From NCBI GenBank assembly GCA_965662735.1, contig CBFIIU010000006.1, forward strand, positions 1 through 64,000: DNA of 64,000 nt, in the 5' to 3' direction. The position numbers and the translations under genes were made by a program. Every line of letters starts with the position of its first letter. Position 1 is the stretch's first letter. This DNA is from JAYODZ01 sp965662735. GTDB taxonomy: Bacteria > Pseudomonadota > Alphaproteobacteria > RS24. This document shows, in pieces, positions 44,421 to 53,780 of this stretch. The notes beneath the pieces were generated by a model. The model made no database searches, had not been told where the DNA came from, and worked only from the letters and a program-made list of their open reading frames with translations.

Positions 44421-45479
44421 CTATAAGGATATCAGCGGTAAAGAAACCGTAAAACTTGTTTGTTCGCCTGGATCGCTGGCGATGATTAACCGGCCTTGGT
44501 GCCATCGCACAATATGTTTCACGATCGCGAGGCCCAAGCCTGACCCGCCCAATTTGCGAGAACGGCTTTTATCGATCCGGTAAAAACGCTCTGTGACCCG
44601 AGCAATATGTTCCGGCAAGATCCCATCACCCCAATTGATCACTGAAATTTTTATATTTGAAGCACCTGCTCCCGAGGCCAGCGGTTCTGAAATAGAGAGA
44701 TGGACAATAATGTCGCGTTTTGGATATCCATAATTGAGGGCATTCTCGATCAAATTATGAAACACTTGCACCATCGCATCGTGATCGGCATTGACCCGGG
44801 GCTTAAACCCTTCTGGCAGATCATACTCCATCAAAATGCGGCACTCTTTATCCTGCAAGCGATGACCAAAGGCCGAAATAGCTTGCTCGACACATGACAT
44901 GATCGAGATCGGCGTTTTAGGCGGAACCGTCTCGTCCTCTTCAATACGAGAGAGGGCAAGTAATTCGGTGATGAGGCGCTGCATGCGGCCTGCCTCATCT
45001 CGCATGATGGGCAAGAACCGCGCGACAGCCTCCGGGTCCTGATGGGCGCCATCTTGTAAGGTTTCAATAAAGCCGATAATCGCCGTCAGCGGTGACCGCA
45101 ATTCATGGCTCACATTAGCAATGAAATCGGTACGGATTTTTTCATATAAATTGGCCTGCGTGAGGTCGGTGAAAACCATCAACACATGATCTTGCGTGAA
45201 GGGCAGATAGCGAATTCTGAAATCCTTCGCAGGCAAAGTGGGGCGCACATACACCATCTCTGTGAGCTCGCGGTCCCGTGCGGCTTGCCGAACCGCTAAT
45301 TGAAAATCCGGATGACGGATAAAATGATCGAGCGGCTGGCTATCAATATGAGGGCCGAATAAGGCATAGGCGGATGCATTGGCATATTTCAAAACGCAAT
45401 TTTGGTCGGTGACCAAAAGAGGCTCATCTGAGAGTTTGCTCAGCAAATCGACAATTAATTCGGGCGTCAAACCGGTCAT
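44421..45479 (-). CDS. phoR: PhoR-like sensor histidine kinase without membrane segments
   Basis: With an ATG at 45479 the protein is 352 residues: a PAS-like domain (residues 13-110), the phosphorylated His125 in FIANVSHELRSPLTAIIGF, and an ATPase domain with VFHNLIENALNYG, INWGDGILPEHI and LGGSGLGLAIVKH. This matches PhoR in order and sequence, and the pst operon follows. No hydrophobic helix precedes the PAS, whereas typical PhoR is membrane-anchored. A GTG- or ATG-type extension to 45533 would overlap the upstream gene and adds no helix. It should act in the cytosol, perhaps docked on PstB/PhoU. Confidence 0.88.
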   Translation of the reverse strand: MTGLTPELIVDLLSKLSDEPLLVTDQNCVLKYANASAYALFGPHIDSQPLDHFIRHPDFQLAVRQAARDRELTEMVYVRPTLPAKDFRIRYLPFTQDHVLMVFTDLTQANLYEKIRTDFIANVSHELRSPLTAIIGFIETLQDGAHQDPEAVARFLPIMRDEAGRMQRLITELLALSRIEEDETVPPKTPISIMSCVEQAISAFGHRLQDKECRILMEYDLPEGFKPRVNADHDAMVQVFHNLIENALNYGYPKRDIIVHLSISEPLASGAGASNIKISVINWGDGILPEHIARVTERFYRIDKSRSRKLGGSGLGLAIVKHIVRWHQGRLIIASDPGEQTSFTVSLPLISL

Positions 45480-45483
45480 AATA

Positions 45484-46407
45484 TTATTGGTTGCGCGCAG
45501 GGGATGGGGGTGAATATTTGCTGAACCGTGCATGAAGCCAAAACCAACTCTCAGGATACTGACGAATATACGACTCCAACCAGCTATAATAGTTTTGTGT
45601 CAATTGTGTGATAGCCTCGGCGCGCGCGACGGAGGCATCAGGCAAAGGAAGAGGCGCTTCAAAAGTCACCTCAAAGGAGAGCGGGTCGTCAGATCGGACG
45701 CCTCTGCGACAGCTCACAGGGATTAAGGCTGCTCCGCTGCGCCAAGCGAAAAAGGCGGCCCCAGAGGGGGCGAGTACTTTTTGCCCGAAAAACGTGACCT
45801 CAACGCCGGAACTATTATGCTGGTCTGACAATAAAGCCAAAGTGGTGCCATTGCGCAGCTGTCGCAAAATGCTCCGCACATCATCTTGGCTGGTCAACAT
45901 GTGTGGCGAAAAAGACTGATAGATCCGACGAATGGCTGGCTCGATTAATGGATTATTTGCTTTACGGTACATGGCCGCACTGTCCGACACAAATTGGCGG
46001 ATCGCGCACATGCTGACATTCCAATTTCCCAAGTGACCAGAAATGAAGACAATCGGTCGGCCATCATTGATGGCTGCGGCGACGTGCTCACTGCCGACAA
46101 TTCGGGCCTGTTCTTTTAAATCGAGATGATCAATTTTGATAAACTCGAAAAATGTCCGCGCACTATTCTCCCAGACGCGATCGACAATATGACGACGCTC
46201 ATCTGCCGAGAGATGCGGCATCGCTAAAGCAATATTCGCCGATGCAACACCGTCCTCGCGGCGAAACCGCCTTAAAAGCCGCCCCAAAGCGGCCCCCGCA
46301 GCGGACACCCAGCGGATCGGCATCAGGCGAACAACACCATAGAGCGGGTAAAAAACCAGCGCCTCTCCTACGTAGCGGAGCCCCTTAAAGATCTGAAGAA
46401 ACCTCAA
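45484..46407 (-). CDS. Lipid A biosynthesis acyltransferase-like protein (LpxL/HtrB family)
   Basis: This 307-residue inner-membrane-associated protein has an N-terminal hydrophobic segment and the family layout: FISGHLGNWN at the catalytic position, then MYRKANNPLIE and LLSDQHNSSGVEVTFFGQKV. Family members use a His-x4-Asp/Glu motif. Here the sixth residue is Asn, so the acidic residue is missing. The start is TTG at 46407, overlapping the metY stop (TTGA). It is followed 4 bp later by phoR. It may be an altered acyltransferase for lipid A or another lipid. Confidence 0.85.
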   Translation of the reverse strand: MRFLQIFKGLRYVGEALVFYPLYGVVRLMPIRWVSAAGAALGRLLRRFRREDGVASANIALAMPHLSADERRHIVDRVWENSARTFFEFIKIDHLDLKEQARIVGSEHVAAAINDGRPIVFISGHLGNWNVSMCAIRQFVSDSAAMYRKANNPLIEPAIRRIYQSFSPHMLTSQDDVRSILRQLRNGTTLALLSDQHNSSGVEVTFFGQKVLAPSGAAFFAWRSGAALIPVSCRRGVRSDDPLSFEVTFEAPLPLPDASVARAEAITQLTQNYYSWLESYIRQYPESWFWLHARFSKYSPPSPARNQ

Positions 46408-47708
46408 GAGGCCTTCGCTAACGCTTGCGCGAGGTCGGCAAGAATATCGTCTATATGTTCAAGACCAATGGACAGCCGCACATAACCCGGTGTGACACCA
46501 GAGGCCAACTGATCGTCAGCAGACAACTGGCTATGGGTGGTGCTTGCTGGATGAATGGCCAGCGACCGCGCGTCGCCAATATTGGCAACGTGGTAGAGCA
46601 ATTCGAGCGCATCAATAAATTTGCGACCTGCCGTCGCCCCGCCCGCCAGTTCGAAACCTAAAAGACCACCATAGCCTCTCGACAAGACGGCATCGGCACG
46701 GCGCTTGGCTTCGCCGCTCATCAGGCTTGGATAAATAACCGATGAGACTTGCGGTTGGTCTTTCAGCCAGTGCGCCACTTTCTCGGCATTTTCGCAATGC
46801 GCCCGCATCCGCAGCGGCAGGGTTTCAAGCCCTTGTAAGAACATAAAGGCGTTGAACGGGCTCATTACGCCCCCCAAATCGCGCAGCAGCGTTGTGCGTG
46901 CCTTTAAGATATAGGCAATCGGGCCAATGGGTTTAGCGGCTTGCGACCAAACGGCACCGTGATAGCTGGGGTCGGGTTGGTTCATGGCCGGCTGACGATC
47001 ACCCGCAGCTTCCCAATCGAAATTCCCGCCATCCACAATAAGACCGCCGAGCGATGTGCCATGCCCGCCAATATATTTCGTCGTGCTGTACACAATAATG
47101 GCGGCGCCATGATCGAAGGGACGGCAAATGCCCGCGGCGGCCGTGTTATCCATAATGAGCGGAATATGATGCGCCCGCCCGATCGCGGCCACTTCTTCAA
47201 TCGGGAAAACCTGAAGCTTTGGATTGGGCAGTGTTTCGGCGTAGAAGGCGCGCGTGCGTGCATCAATGGCCCGCTCGAAATTCTGGGGATCCGCCGGATC
47301 GACAAAGCGAACCTCGAGCCCCATATCTTTAAGTGTGTTGGCGAATAAGTTCCATGTGCCGCCATATAAATCCGTCGACGACACAATATTATCGCCCGCT
47401 TTGGCGATGTTCTGGATCGCCATGGCCGATGCGGTTTGCCCAGAGGACAGCCCAAGAGCGGCCGCGCCACCTTCCAAAGCGGCGACCCGCTGCTCAAGCA
47501 CATCGGTCGTCGGGTTCATGAGGCGCGTATAGATATTTCCAAGCTCACTCAAGGCAAATAAACTGGCCGCATGGTCTGTACTGTTAAATTGATAGCTGGT
47601 GGTCTGATGGATGGGCACAGCAACCGATCCTGTGGTGGGGTCAGCGCGCCAGCCGGCATGCAGCACAATGGTTTCAATATTCTCGATTTTTTTAGTCGCA
47701 TCCGACAT
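46404..47708 (-). CDS. metY: O-acetylhomoserine sulfhydrylase / aminocarboxypropyltransferase
   Basis: This 434-residue PLP enzyme of the Cys/Met metabolism family would make homocysteine from O-acetylhomoserine and sulfide. Seen are SSGQTASAMAIQNI (cofactor phosphate), FYAETLPNPKLQVFP, MDNTAAAGICRPFDHGA and the Schiff-base Lys in YSTTKYIGGHGTSLGG. Length fits MetY better than cystathionine synthases (about 390). I looked upstream for an alphaproteobacterial SAM-II riboswitch and found no convincing match. It starts a run metY - acyltransferase - phoR joined by overlaps. Confidence 0.94.
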   Translation of the reverse strand: MSDATKKIENIETIVLHAGWRADPTTGSVAVPIHQTTSYQFNSTDHAASLFALSELGNIYTRLMNPTTDVLEQRVAALEGGAAALGLSSGQTASAMAIQNIAKAGDNIVSSTDLYGGTWNLFANTLKDMGLEVRFVDPADPQNFERAIDARTRAFYAETLPNPKLQVFPIEEVAAIGRAHHIPLIMDNTAAAGICRPFDHGAAIIVYSTTKYIGGHGTSLGGLIVDGGNFDWEAAGDRQPAMNQPDPSYHGAVWSQAAKPIGPIAYILKARTTLLRDLGGVMSPFNAFMFLQGLETLPLRMRAHCENAEKVAHWLKDQPQVSSVIYPSLMSGEAKRRADAVLSRGYGGLLGFELAGGATAGRKFIDALELLYHVANIGDARSLAIHPASTTHSQLSADDQLASGVTPGYVRLSIGLEHIDDILADLAQALAKAS

Positions 47709-47967
47709 TAGTTTTCCTCACTCTTCCCATCAACATTTGAATTGACTTGTCCCATAGGTCGCTTTCGCAACGCGATGTGGACCGAGTTTAGCGTGAGTGG
47801 GACATGAGGTCTATATTGGCTGATCCGCGGCTTAATAGCAGTGTCACCAGAGGTTCAGCCCCGATCCGCCGCAGCCTCCTCGTTTAACCTGATAATGCCC
47901 GTAGACAAAATATGACGCATGCGTCATATTTTTATTTCAGTGTTTCAGACGAGCAGAGGTGAGGGTT
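47709..47967. other. Divergent intergenic region metY / DUF1329
   Basis: The 259 bp should hold both promoters. The only strong structure is the 26-bp palindrome close to the DUF1329 gene. No small gene or clear riboswitch is supported. Confidence 0.6.
47907..47932. promoter_or_regulatory. 26-bp perfect palindrome before the DUF1329 gene
   Basis: The half-site aaaatatgacgca is followed directly by its exact reverse complement, centred at 47919/47920, and ends 35 bp before the DUF1329 ATG. This is the form of an operator for a dimeric repressor or activator (TetR-, GntR- or MarR-like). No regulator gene is adjacent. In RNA it would also form a long hairpin in the leader. Confidence 0.65.
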
Positions 47968-49317
47968 ATGCGTCTAAGACTTCAATATTGTGCCACTATT
48001 CTCTTAATTTCCGGCTTCGGAGCTGCCGCTCAACCCATAGGGATCGCGCCGGGCCTAACGCCAACCGGCGCTGAACAAGCCGGAAATGCCGCAGGAACAA
48101 TTCCAAGCTGGACAGGCGGTTTGCCCAAGAGCGAACACCCCATCCCGTTTGACCAACAATTGCCCGATCCGTTCGCCGGTGATCAAAAACTTTTTTCAAT
48201 TTCGGCAGAAAACTTAGAAACTCATCGCGATCATTTGAGTGCCTTTGAGCAAGCCATGCTGGCGCGTTACCCCAATAGTTATCGCCTCGATGTCTTCCCA
48301 ACGCGTCGGAGTTGTTCGCTTCCCCAAATTGCCTATGACGCGCTGGCGAAAAACGCTCAAAACGCAAAATTGGTCAATGACGGCAATGGGATTTCAGGCG
48401 CCTTATTAGCAAGTCCCTTCCCGATGCCGAAAAATGGGTTAGAGGTTTATTGGAACCATAATTTGGCCTATCGGGCCCCTGAAATGACCTATAAAGCCTC
48501 AGGAGGGACGGTCTATCCCAATGGTCATTACACCCATGTAATCCGAGATGATTTGCGTCTGTCCTATTATCATAACCCGGAAACACCGTCATTTGAGGCC
48601 CTCGATAATATTGAGTCGCAATGGCGGGGGATTTGGTCGTCTCCTCCGCGCATTTCGGGCGCCGGCTTCTCTATGACCAACACCATTGATCAAATCGCAA
48701 AACCGCGCAATGGGTTCATGTATCGTCCCGATACGCGCCGCGTGATGCAAGCCCCACCCTCTGCCGTGAGCTATGATGCCCCCTTAAGTTCAGCTGAGGG
48801 AACACGCAATTCGGACAATATTTTTCTGGTCAATGGCGCGCCGGATCGATTTGAGTGGAAACTCATCGGCAAGCGCGAAATGTACATTCCTTATAATGTT
48901 TATAAGCCGGGCGCAGAAGGCTATAAAGTTGCCGATCTTGCCACACCCTATCATGTAAACCCCGATCTTATTCGTTATGAACTGCATCGCGTATGGGTGG
49001 TCGAAACAACTTTGAAGCCTGGCTTCGCACACCCAAACCCGCGACGCGTGTTCTATTTTGATGAAGACAGCTGGATTGCGGTTGGCTCGGACCTGTATAA
49101 TGCAGCGGGAGAGCTGGTGGGTGGCCAAGTTGGATATGTTAAAAACGAATATACGCTTCCCGCCTGTGAGCAAGAATTTGATGTCATCTACACGTTTGAG
49201 AGCGAACGATACAATCTCGACAATGTGCGGCTTGATTTCGGCAGAACCAATACGGATGCGAAAATTCAGGAAACGGATTTCGGGTCAGCCGCCTTGCGCC
49301 GCTCCATCACGCGCTAA
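47968..49317 (+). CDS. DUF1329 exported protein (LolA/LolB-like fold expected)
   Basis: This 449-residue protein has a signal peptide (LRLQYCATILLISGFGAAAQP). The family-typical N-terminus is GIAPGLTPTGAEQAGNAAGTIPSWTGGL, followed by LPDPFAGDQKLFSISAENL and YPNSYRLDVFPTRR. Later parts are FEWKLIGKREMYIPYN, HRVWVVETTLKPGFAHPNPRRVFYFDEDSW and QVGYVKNEYTLPACEQEFDVIYTF. DUF1329 proteins are periplasmic or outer-membrane associated and often accompany RND-type exporters or hydrophobic-substrate catabolism. Their function is not settled. The gene is alone on its strand before typA. The start at 47968 follows gaggtgagg. Confidence 0.92.
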   Translation: MRLRLQYCATILLISGFGAAAQPIGIAPGLTPTGAEQAGNAAGTIPSWTGGLPKSEHPIPFDQQLPDPFAGDQKLFSISAENLETHRDHLSAFEQAMLARYPNSYRLDVFPTRRSCSLPQIAYDALAKNAQNAKLVNDGNGISGALLASPFPMPKNGLEVYWNHNLAYRAPEMTYKASGGTVYPNGHYTHVIRDDLRLSYYHNPETPSFEALDNIESQWRGIWSSPPRISGAGFSMTNTIDQIAKPRNGFMYRPDTRRVMQAPPSAVSYDAPLSSAEGTRNSDNIFLVNGAPDRFEWKLIGKREMYIPYNVYKPGAEGYKVADLATPYHVNPDLIRYELHRVWVVETTLKPGFAHPNPRRVFYFDEDSWIAVGSDLYNAAGELVGGQVGYVKNEYTLPACEQEFDVIYTFESERYNLDNVRLDFGRTNTDAKIQETDFGSAALRRSITR

Positions 49318-49485
49318 GGCCAAATAAAAAACGAGATAAAGAGCAAAATAAAGCGCCAGATCATGTAATGGCGATCCGATCGAGCGGGTCGCCATTTCTC
49401 TTCCTACCCTAAAATATTTCTGTGAAGGTCTATCATTCGCCCCGCAAAGGGGCTAAAGAGTTGCGTCCCCTCAGAAAGGCGCATT

Positions 49486-51300
49486 ATGACCCGACGCAAT
49501 ATCGCGATTATTGCCCATGTTGATCATGGCAAAACAACGCTTATCGACTCGATCCTGAAGCAAAGCGGTATGTTCCGCGACAACCAGCAGGTTGATGAAC
49601 GCTTGATGGACTCGGGAGATCTAGAGCGCGAGCGTGGGATTACCATTCTCGCCAAGCCAACCGCCGTGACTTGGAATAATACACGCATCAACATTATCGA
49701 CACGCCAGGCCACGCCGATTTCGGCGGCGAGGTCGAACGGGTTCTGTGCATGGCCGATGGGGTTATTTTGCTGATCGATGCCGCTGAAGGCCCGATGCCC
49801 CAAACAAAATTTGTGCTCGGCAAAGCGCTGGCTCAAGGGTTGCGCCCCATTGTGGTGATTAATAAAGCCGATCGCCCGGACTCGCGCGCCGAGGTCGTGA
49901 TCGACGCTGTCTTCGATCTCTTTGTGGCGCTGAATGCGAGCTCAGAACAGCTCGACTTTCCCTATCTATTTGCTTCAGGCCGCGATGGCTGGTGCGTTGC
50001 AGATCTCGAAGATGATCGGATCTCTCTCGCCCCCTTGATGGACCTGATCTTGCAACATGTTCCAGAACCACAGGTCAAACCGGATGAACCCTTTGCGATG
50101 TTGGCGACGCTTCTCGATAGCGATCCCTATATTGGGCGGTGCCTGATCGGACGCGTCGAGCGCGGTCGCGCCCGGGTGAATGATCCGGTGATTGCCCTCT
50201 CTTTGGATGGTGAGGTTGTTGAACACGGTCGTTTGACTAAATTAATGTGCTTTGATGGTCCACGTCGGGTTCCTGTTGAAACGGTGAGTGCGGGCGACAT
50301 TATTTGCATCGCCGGGCTGACAGAGGCCTCTGTCGCCGACACCATTTGCGCGCCCGGCACAAATAATCCGATTGCCTCAACGCCCATCGACCCACCGACC
50401 ATGTCGGTGACCATTACTGTGAACGATTCGCCTTTCGCCGGTCGCGAGGGAAGCAAAGTAACCTCAACCGTTATTCGCGCCCGGCTTCTAGCCGAAGCCG
50501 AGACCAATGTCGCGATCACATTTTCGGAAAGCGACAATAAGGACTCATTTGAAATTGGCGGACGCGGAGAACTGCAACTCGGCGTTCTCATCGAGACCAT
50601 GCGNNNNNNNNNNNNNNNNNNNNNNNNNNNNNNNNNNNNNNNNNNNNNNNNNNNNNNNNNNGCAGGCAATCGTCTCGAGCCGATTGAAGAAGTCACCATT
50701 GATGTGGATGAGGAATATTCGGGCGCCGTCGTCGATGCCCTGAATAAGCGAAAAGCTGAGATGCTTGATATGCGCTCGACCGGTCATGGAAAAGTGCGTC
50801 TGCTATTTCTCGCGCCATCGCGGGGCCTGATCGGCTACCCCAGTCGGTTTTTGACGGAAACGCGGGGCACAGGAGTTATGAACCGTCTGTTTCACAGCTA
50901 TGACATACATCGCGGCGCTGTGACAGGTCGGCGAAATGGCGCCTTGATCGCCTCCGAAACCGGAACCAGCGTGGCCTATGCGCTGTATAATTTGCAAGAT
51001 CGCGGCGCCATGTTTATTGGCCCGCAAACGCCTGTTTACCAAGGCATGATTGTTGGCGAGCATAGCCGCGAGAATGATCTTGAGATTAATGTGTTAAAGT
51101 CAAAAAAGCTCACCAATATGCGCGCATCGGGATCCGATGAGGCGCTCACCTTGGTGCCCCCTCGGCGCATGTCGATGGAGGATATGATGGCCTATATCAA
51201 TTCCGACGAATTGCTGGAAGTAACGCCACAGTCTTTGCGGCTTCGGAAGAAATTCCTCTGCCCGCATGAGCGTAAGAAAAACCGCGACCAGGGCGATTAA
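49486..51300 (+). CDS. typA: Translational GTPase TypA/BipA, short gap inside
   Basis: This 604-residue ribosome-associated GTPase is involved in stress and cold adaptation. G motifs are AHVDHGKTTL, DTPGHADFGGEV and NKADRPDS. The C-terminal TypA-specific part includes RSTGHGKVRLLFLAPSRGLIGY and ENDLEINVLKSKKLTNMRASGSDEAL. A 58-N gap at 50604-50661 covers about 19-20 codons right after GVLIETM, and the frame resumes with GNRLEPIEE as expected for the family. A hairpin terminator follows the stop directly. Confidence 0.97.
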   Translation: MTRRNIAIIAHVDHGKTTLIDSILKQSGMFRDNQQVDERLMDSGDLERERGITILAKPTAVTWNNTRINIIDTPGHADFGGEVERVLCMADGVILLIDAAEGPMPQTKFVLGKALAQGLRPIVVINKADRPDSRAEVVIDAVFDLFVALNASSEQLDFPYLFASGRDGWCVADLEDDRISLAPLMDLILQHVPEPQVKPDEPFAMLATLLDSDPYIGRCLIGRVERGRARVNDPVIALSLDGEVVEHGRLTKLMCFDGPRRVPVETVSAGDIICIAGLTEASVADTICAPGTNNPIASTPIDPPTMSVTITVNDSPFAGREGSKVTSTVIRARLLAEAETNVAITFSESDNKDSFEIGGRGELQLGVLIETMXXXXXXXXXXXXXXXXXXXXAGNRLEPIEEVTIDVDEEYSGAVVDALNKRKAEMLDMRSTGHGKVRLLFLAPSRGLIGYPSRFLTETRGTGVMNRLFHSYDIHRGAVTGRRNGALIASETGTSVAYALYNLQDRGAMFIGPQTPVYQGMIVGEHSRENDLEINVLKSKKLTNMRASGSDEALTLVPPRRMSMEDMMAYINSDELLEVTPQSLRLRKKFLCPHERKKNRDQGD

Positions 51301-51335
51301 AAAAGCCCCGCTTCTGAAGGAAACGGGGCTTTTCG
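51301..51335. terminator. Bidirectional terminator between typA and the alkylsulfatase gene
   Basis: A 10-bp perfect stem, aaaagccccg (51301-51310) and cggggctttt (51324-51333), has a 13-base loop. T-runs exist on both strands, so it can end typA and the convergent gene. Confidence 0.9.
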
Positions 51336-51354
51336 ATTGGGCTGGCTGCGGCGC

Positions 51355-53319
51355 TTAGGGCAGCGCGATGTTAAAGTCCGGTGTGAACTCCTCGAGACGA
51401 CTGAACACAGCGTAAAGTTTCAGCGGATTCCCCGAAAAAGACACATTGCCAGTGATAATTTCTTTCGGGAAGCTCGTCTTTTTCATAATAATCTGATTGA
51501 ACAGATCGCGGGTTAACACCAACGACACATCAGGATCGTCGAACAGCTGGTTGGGAACATTGTTCAGCACACTGTTGCGGACACTCAGCGCAAAAGTTTC
51601 ATCCGTATCGCTAAATGTGAAATTAATCTCGGCTTCTAAATCTTCTGCATCCGTGGGGTCGAAGCGAACGCCCATAAAGTCGAAGAACAAACCCGTTGGG
51701 ATGGCCGGGATCATGTCACTGTTTAACCCCCGATTAATATTCACAGGCTCAGACGAGCGCAACTCCAAAGCGCCGGTCAAATAGACATCGCGCCACGGAC
51801 CGGACTCGGATTGATATCCCATTTGCTCATAACACTTGGCCAGCAATTCGCGGGCGGCTTGATGATTTGCATCTGCAAACACCAAATGGTTGACAAGTTC
51901 AGCCGCCCACCGATACTCACCCGCATCATAAGCGATTTGAGCCTTGGCCATCAGAGCATCGGCACCCCCCGCCAGATCTACATAGCGCGTGCCGGCTTGG
52001 GTAGGTGGCAAGGGGTTTAAATTCGCGGGCACACCGTCGAAATAGCCTAAATAGAAATTATAGACAGCGCGCACATTGTGGCTCACCGTGCCGTAATAAT
52101 CGCGATTGTAAAATTCTTGCCCCAACGACTCCGGCAGGGTGATCATGTCCGCAATCTCAAGCGGCGTGTAGCCCTTATTCATCAGGCGAACGGTTTGATC
52201 ATGGAGATAGCGATACATATCGCGCTGTTTCTCAATATATTCGAGACCGTCGGCTCCCCAACGCGGCCAGTGATGTGACCCAAACACTAAATCAGTACGA
52301 TCGCCAAAAAGAGAAAGCGTATCATTCAAATGGCGCACCCAGATGAGGGCATCGCGGGTTTTTGCGCCGCGCAAGGTATAGAGATTATGCATCACGCCAT
52401 TAACCTCTTCCGCGACACACAGGGCGCGAAACTGCGGGAGATAGAAAATAAATTCCGCCGGCGCCTCAGCATTTGGTGTCAGCTGAAATTCGAAGGTCAC
52501 GCCATCGATCTCGCGAGTTTCACCCGTCTGCTTGATCACATCGGTTGGCGGCAGAAGCGACATTTGCCCCGGCGCCAATCCCTTTCCGAGCCCGCTATCC
52601 ACATGCCCGGTCGCTGATTTAGGCAAGAGCATGCCAAACATCGGCCCGACCCGACGCAGCATCGCATTGCCGGCAATAATGTTTTCGCTCACAGCTTCCT
52701 CAAGGAACCCGTTAGGTGCAATGATCTGCACCTTACCTTGAGCGACATCATCTTCATTGATCAGTCCTCGCACACCCCCAAAATGGTCGGCATGGCTGTG
52801 CGTGTATAAAACCGCCCGAATGGGCTTTTCGCCGAGCGTTTTTGTTACCAGAGCCATCGCCGCCTTGGCCGCTTCAATGCCGGTCAGCGGGTCGACAATA
52901 ATCCAGCCCGTATCCCCTTCAATGATCGTCATGCTCGACAGATCGTAACCGCGCACTTGATAAATGCGATCTTGGATCTGAAACAGTCCATGAATAGCGT
53001 TGAGCTGCGCCTGTCGCCATAGGCTTGGATGCACCGTATCCGGGCGCTCACCCGATAGAAAATCAAACTGGGTGCTGTCCCAAATCGGTTGCCCTTGCGG
53101 GCCAAAAATTTTCAGAGGCTCTTCACGGGCAATCAGCCCGCGCGAGGCAAGCTCAAAATCCTCTCGATTGGTATAGTCCAATTGGCTCAGCGCATTTTGC
53201 TGCGCCGCCTGCGTTGCTGGGCTCGCTGGGTTTTGCGCCGCCGCGTAAGGCGCAAACGCAACACCGATCGCGACCCATAAAACACCAAGAAGTGATGGGA
53301 TGGAAATCAATCGAGACAT
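51355..53319 (-). CDS. Exported metallo-beta-lactamase-fold alkylsulfatase (SdsA-like)
   Basis: This 654-residue protein has a signal peptide (residues 1-28, ending AAAQ). The zinc motif THSHADH (His174, His176, Asp178, His179) lies in the catalytic domain. Further on are the alkylsulfatase segments VFGSHHWPRWG, the dimerisation region around LARYVDLAGGADALMAKA-like ALMAKAQIAYDAGEYRWAAEL, and a C-terminal SCP2-like domain (FDFMGVRFDPTDAEDLEAEINFTF). The family hydrolyses primary alkyl sulfates such as SDS to alcohols, with relatives acting on secondary ones. It lies downstream of a thioesterase and monooxygenase cluster. Confidence 0.92.
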   Translation of the reverse strand: MSRLISIPSLLGVLWVAIGVAFAPYAAAQNPASPATQAAQQNALSQLDYTNREDFELASRGLIAREEPLKIFGPQGQPIWDSTQFDFLSGERPDTVHPSLWRQAQLNAIHGLFQIQDRIYQVRGYDLSSMTIIEGDTGWIIVDPLTGIEAAKAAMALVTKTLGEKPIRAVLYTHSHADHFGGVRGLINEDDVAQGKVQIIAPNGFLEEAVSENIIAGNAMLRRVGPMFGMLLPKSATGHVDSGLGKGLAPGQMSLLPPTDVIKQTGETREIDGVTFEFQLTPNAEAPAEFIFYLPQFRALCVAEEVNGVMHNLYTLRGAKTRDALIWVRHLNDTLSLFGDRTDLVFGSHHWPRWGADGLEYIEKQRDMYRYLHDQTVRLMNKGYTPLEIADMITLPESLGQEFYNRDYYGTVSHNVRAVYNFYLGYFDGVPANLNPLPPTQAGTRYVDLAGGADALMAKAQIAYDAGEYRWAAELVNHLVFADANHQAARELLAKCYEQMGYQSESGPWRDVYLTGALELRSSEPVNINRGLNSDMIPAIPTGLFFDFMGVRFDPTDAEDLEAEINFTFSDTDETFALSVRNSVLNNVPNQLFDDPDVSLVLTRDLFNQIIMKKTSFPKEIITGNVSFSGNPLKLYAVFSRLEEFTPDFNIALP

Positions 53320-53342
53320 TCAAAAGTCCTTTCTTTGATGGT

Positions 53343-53780
53343 CTATTGGCTTAATGCCGGGATAAGAAAACTTGCATTTAAAATGGCAACAGGCTTCGCC
53401 GGATCCGACTGATGCGCCGTGCTTCGCATTTGCATCACCCGCCGACCCTTTTTCACAATCTCGGCGCGAGCGATCAGATCTTCGGGGCCGGCCGATCGGA
53501 CATAGGACAGCGTCACGCTAATCGGCACCGCCAGACGATCAACCGGTGTATTACCAAAATAATTTGCAGCAAAAATGGAAGATGTCTCCAAAAAGGATGC
53601 AATGGCCCCGCCATGGACGGCCGGTAAACGTTTATTGCCGACGAGCTTTTCAACAAACGGCATGCGGCATTGCAGATAGGTGTCGGTAAGCGCATCGACA
53701 GAGATCCCCAGCCACGCGCAATAGGGAATGTTTTTGATCTGGGCATTTAGAAGGTCAAGATCGTGGGGATCAGTCGGCAT
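53343..53780 (-). CDS. PaaI-family hotdog thioesterase, first in order of coordinate
   Basis: This 145-residue single hotdog domain has the PaaI-type segment LPAVHGGAIASFLETSSIFAA and a Pro-Ile-Ser-Val strand. The HGG turn normally orients the CoA thioester. The start at 53780 (MPTDPHDLD) overlaps the end of the preceding thioesterase by 11 bp. Longer frames run back into that gene. It should cleave acyl-CoA or aryl-CoA in the cytosol. The substrate is unknown. Confidence 0.88.
   Translation of the reverse strand: MPTDPHDLDLLNAQIKNIPYCAWLGISVDALTDTYLQCRMPFVEKLVGNKRLPAVHGGAIASFLETSSIFAANYFGNTPVDRLAVPISVTLSYVRSAGPEDLIARAEIVKKGRRVMQMRSTAHQSDPAKPVAILNASFLIPALSQ

Noticed and set aside
47709..47906. 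SAM-II riboswitch before metY
   Set aside because: I looked for the conserved pseudoknot segments on the minus strand and found only scattered partial matches.
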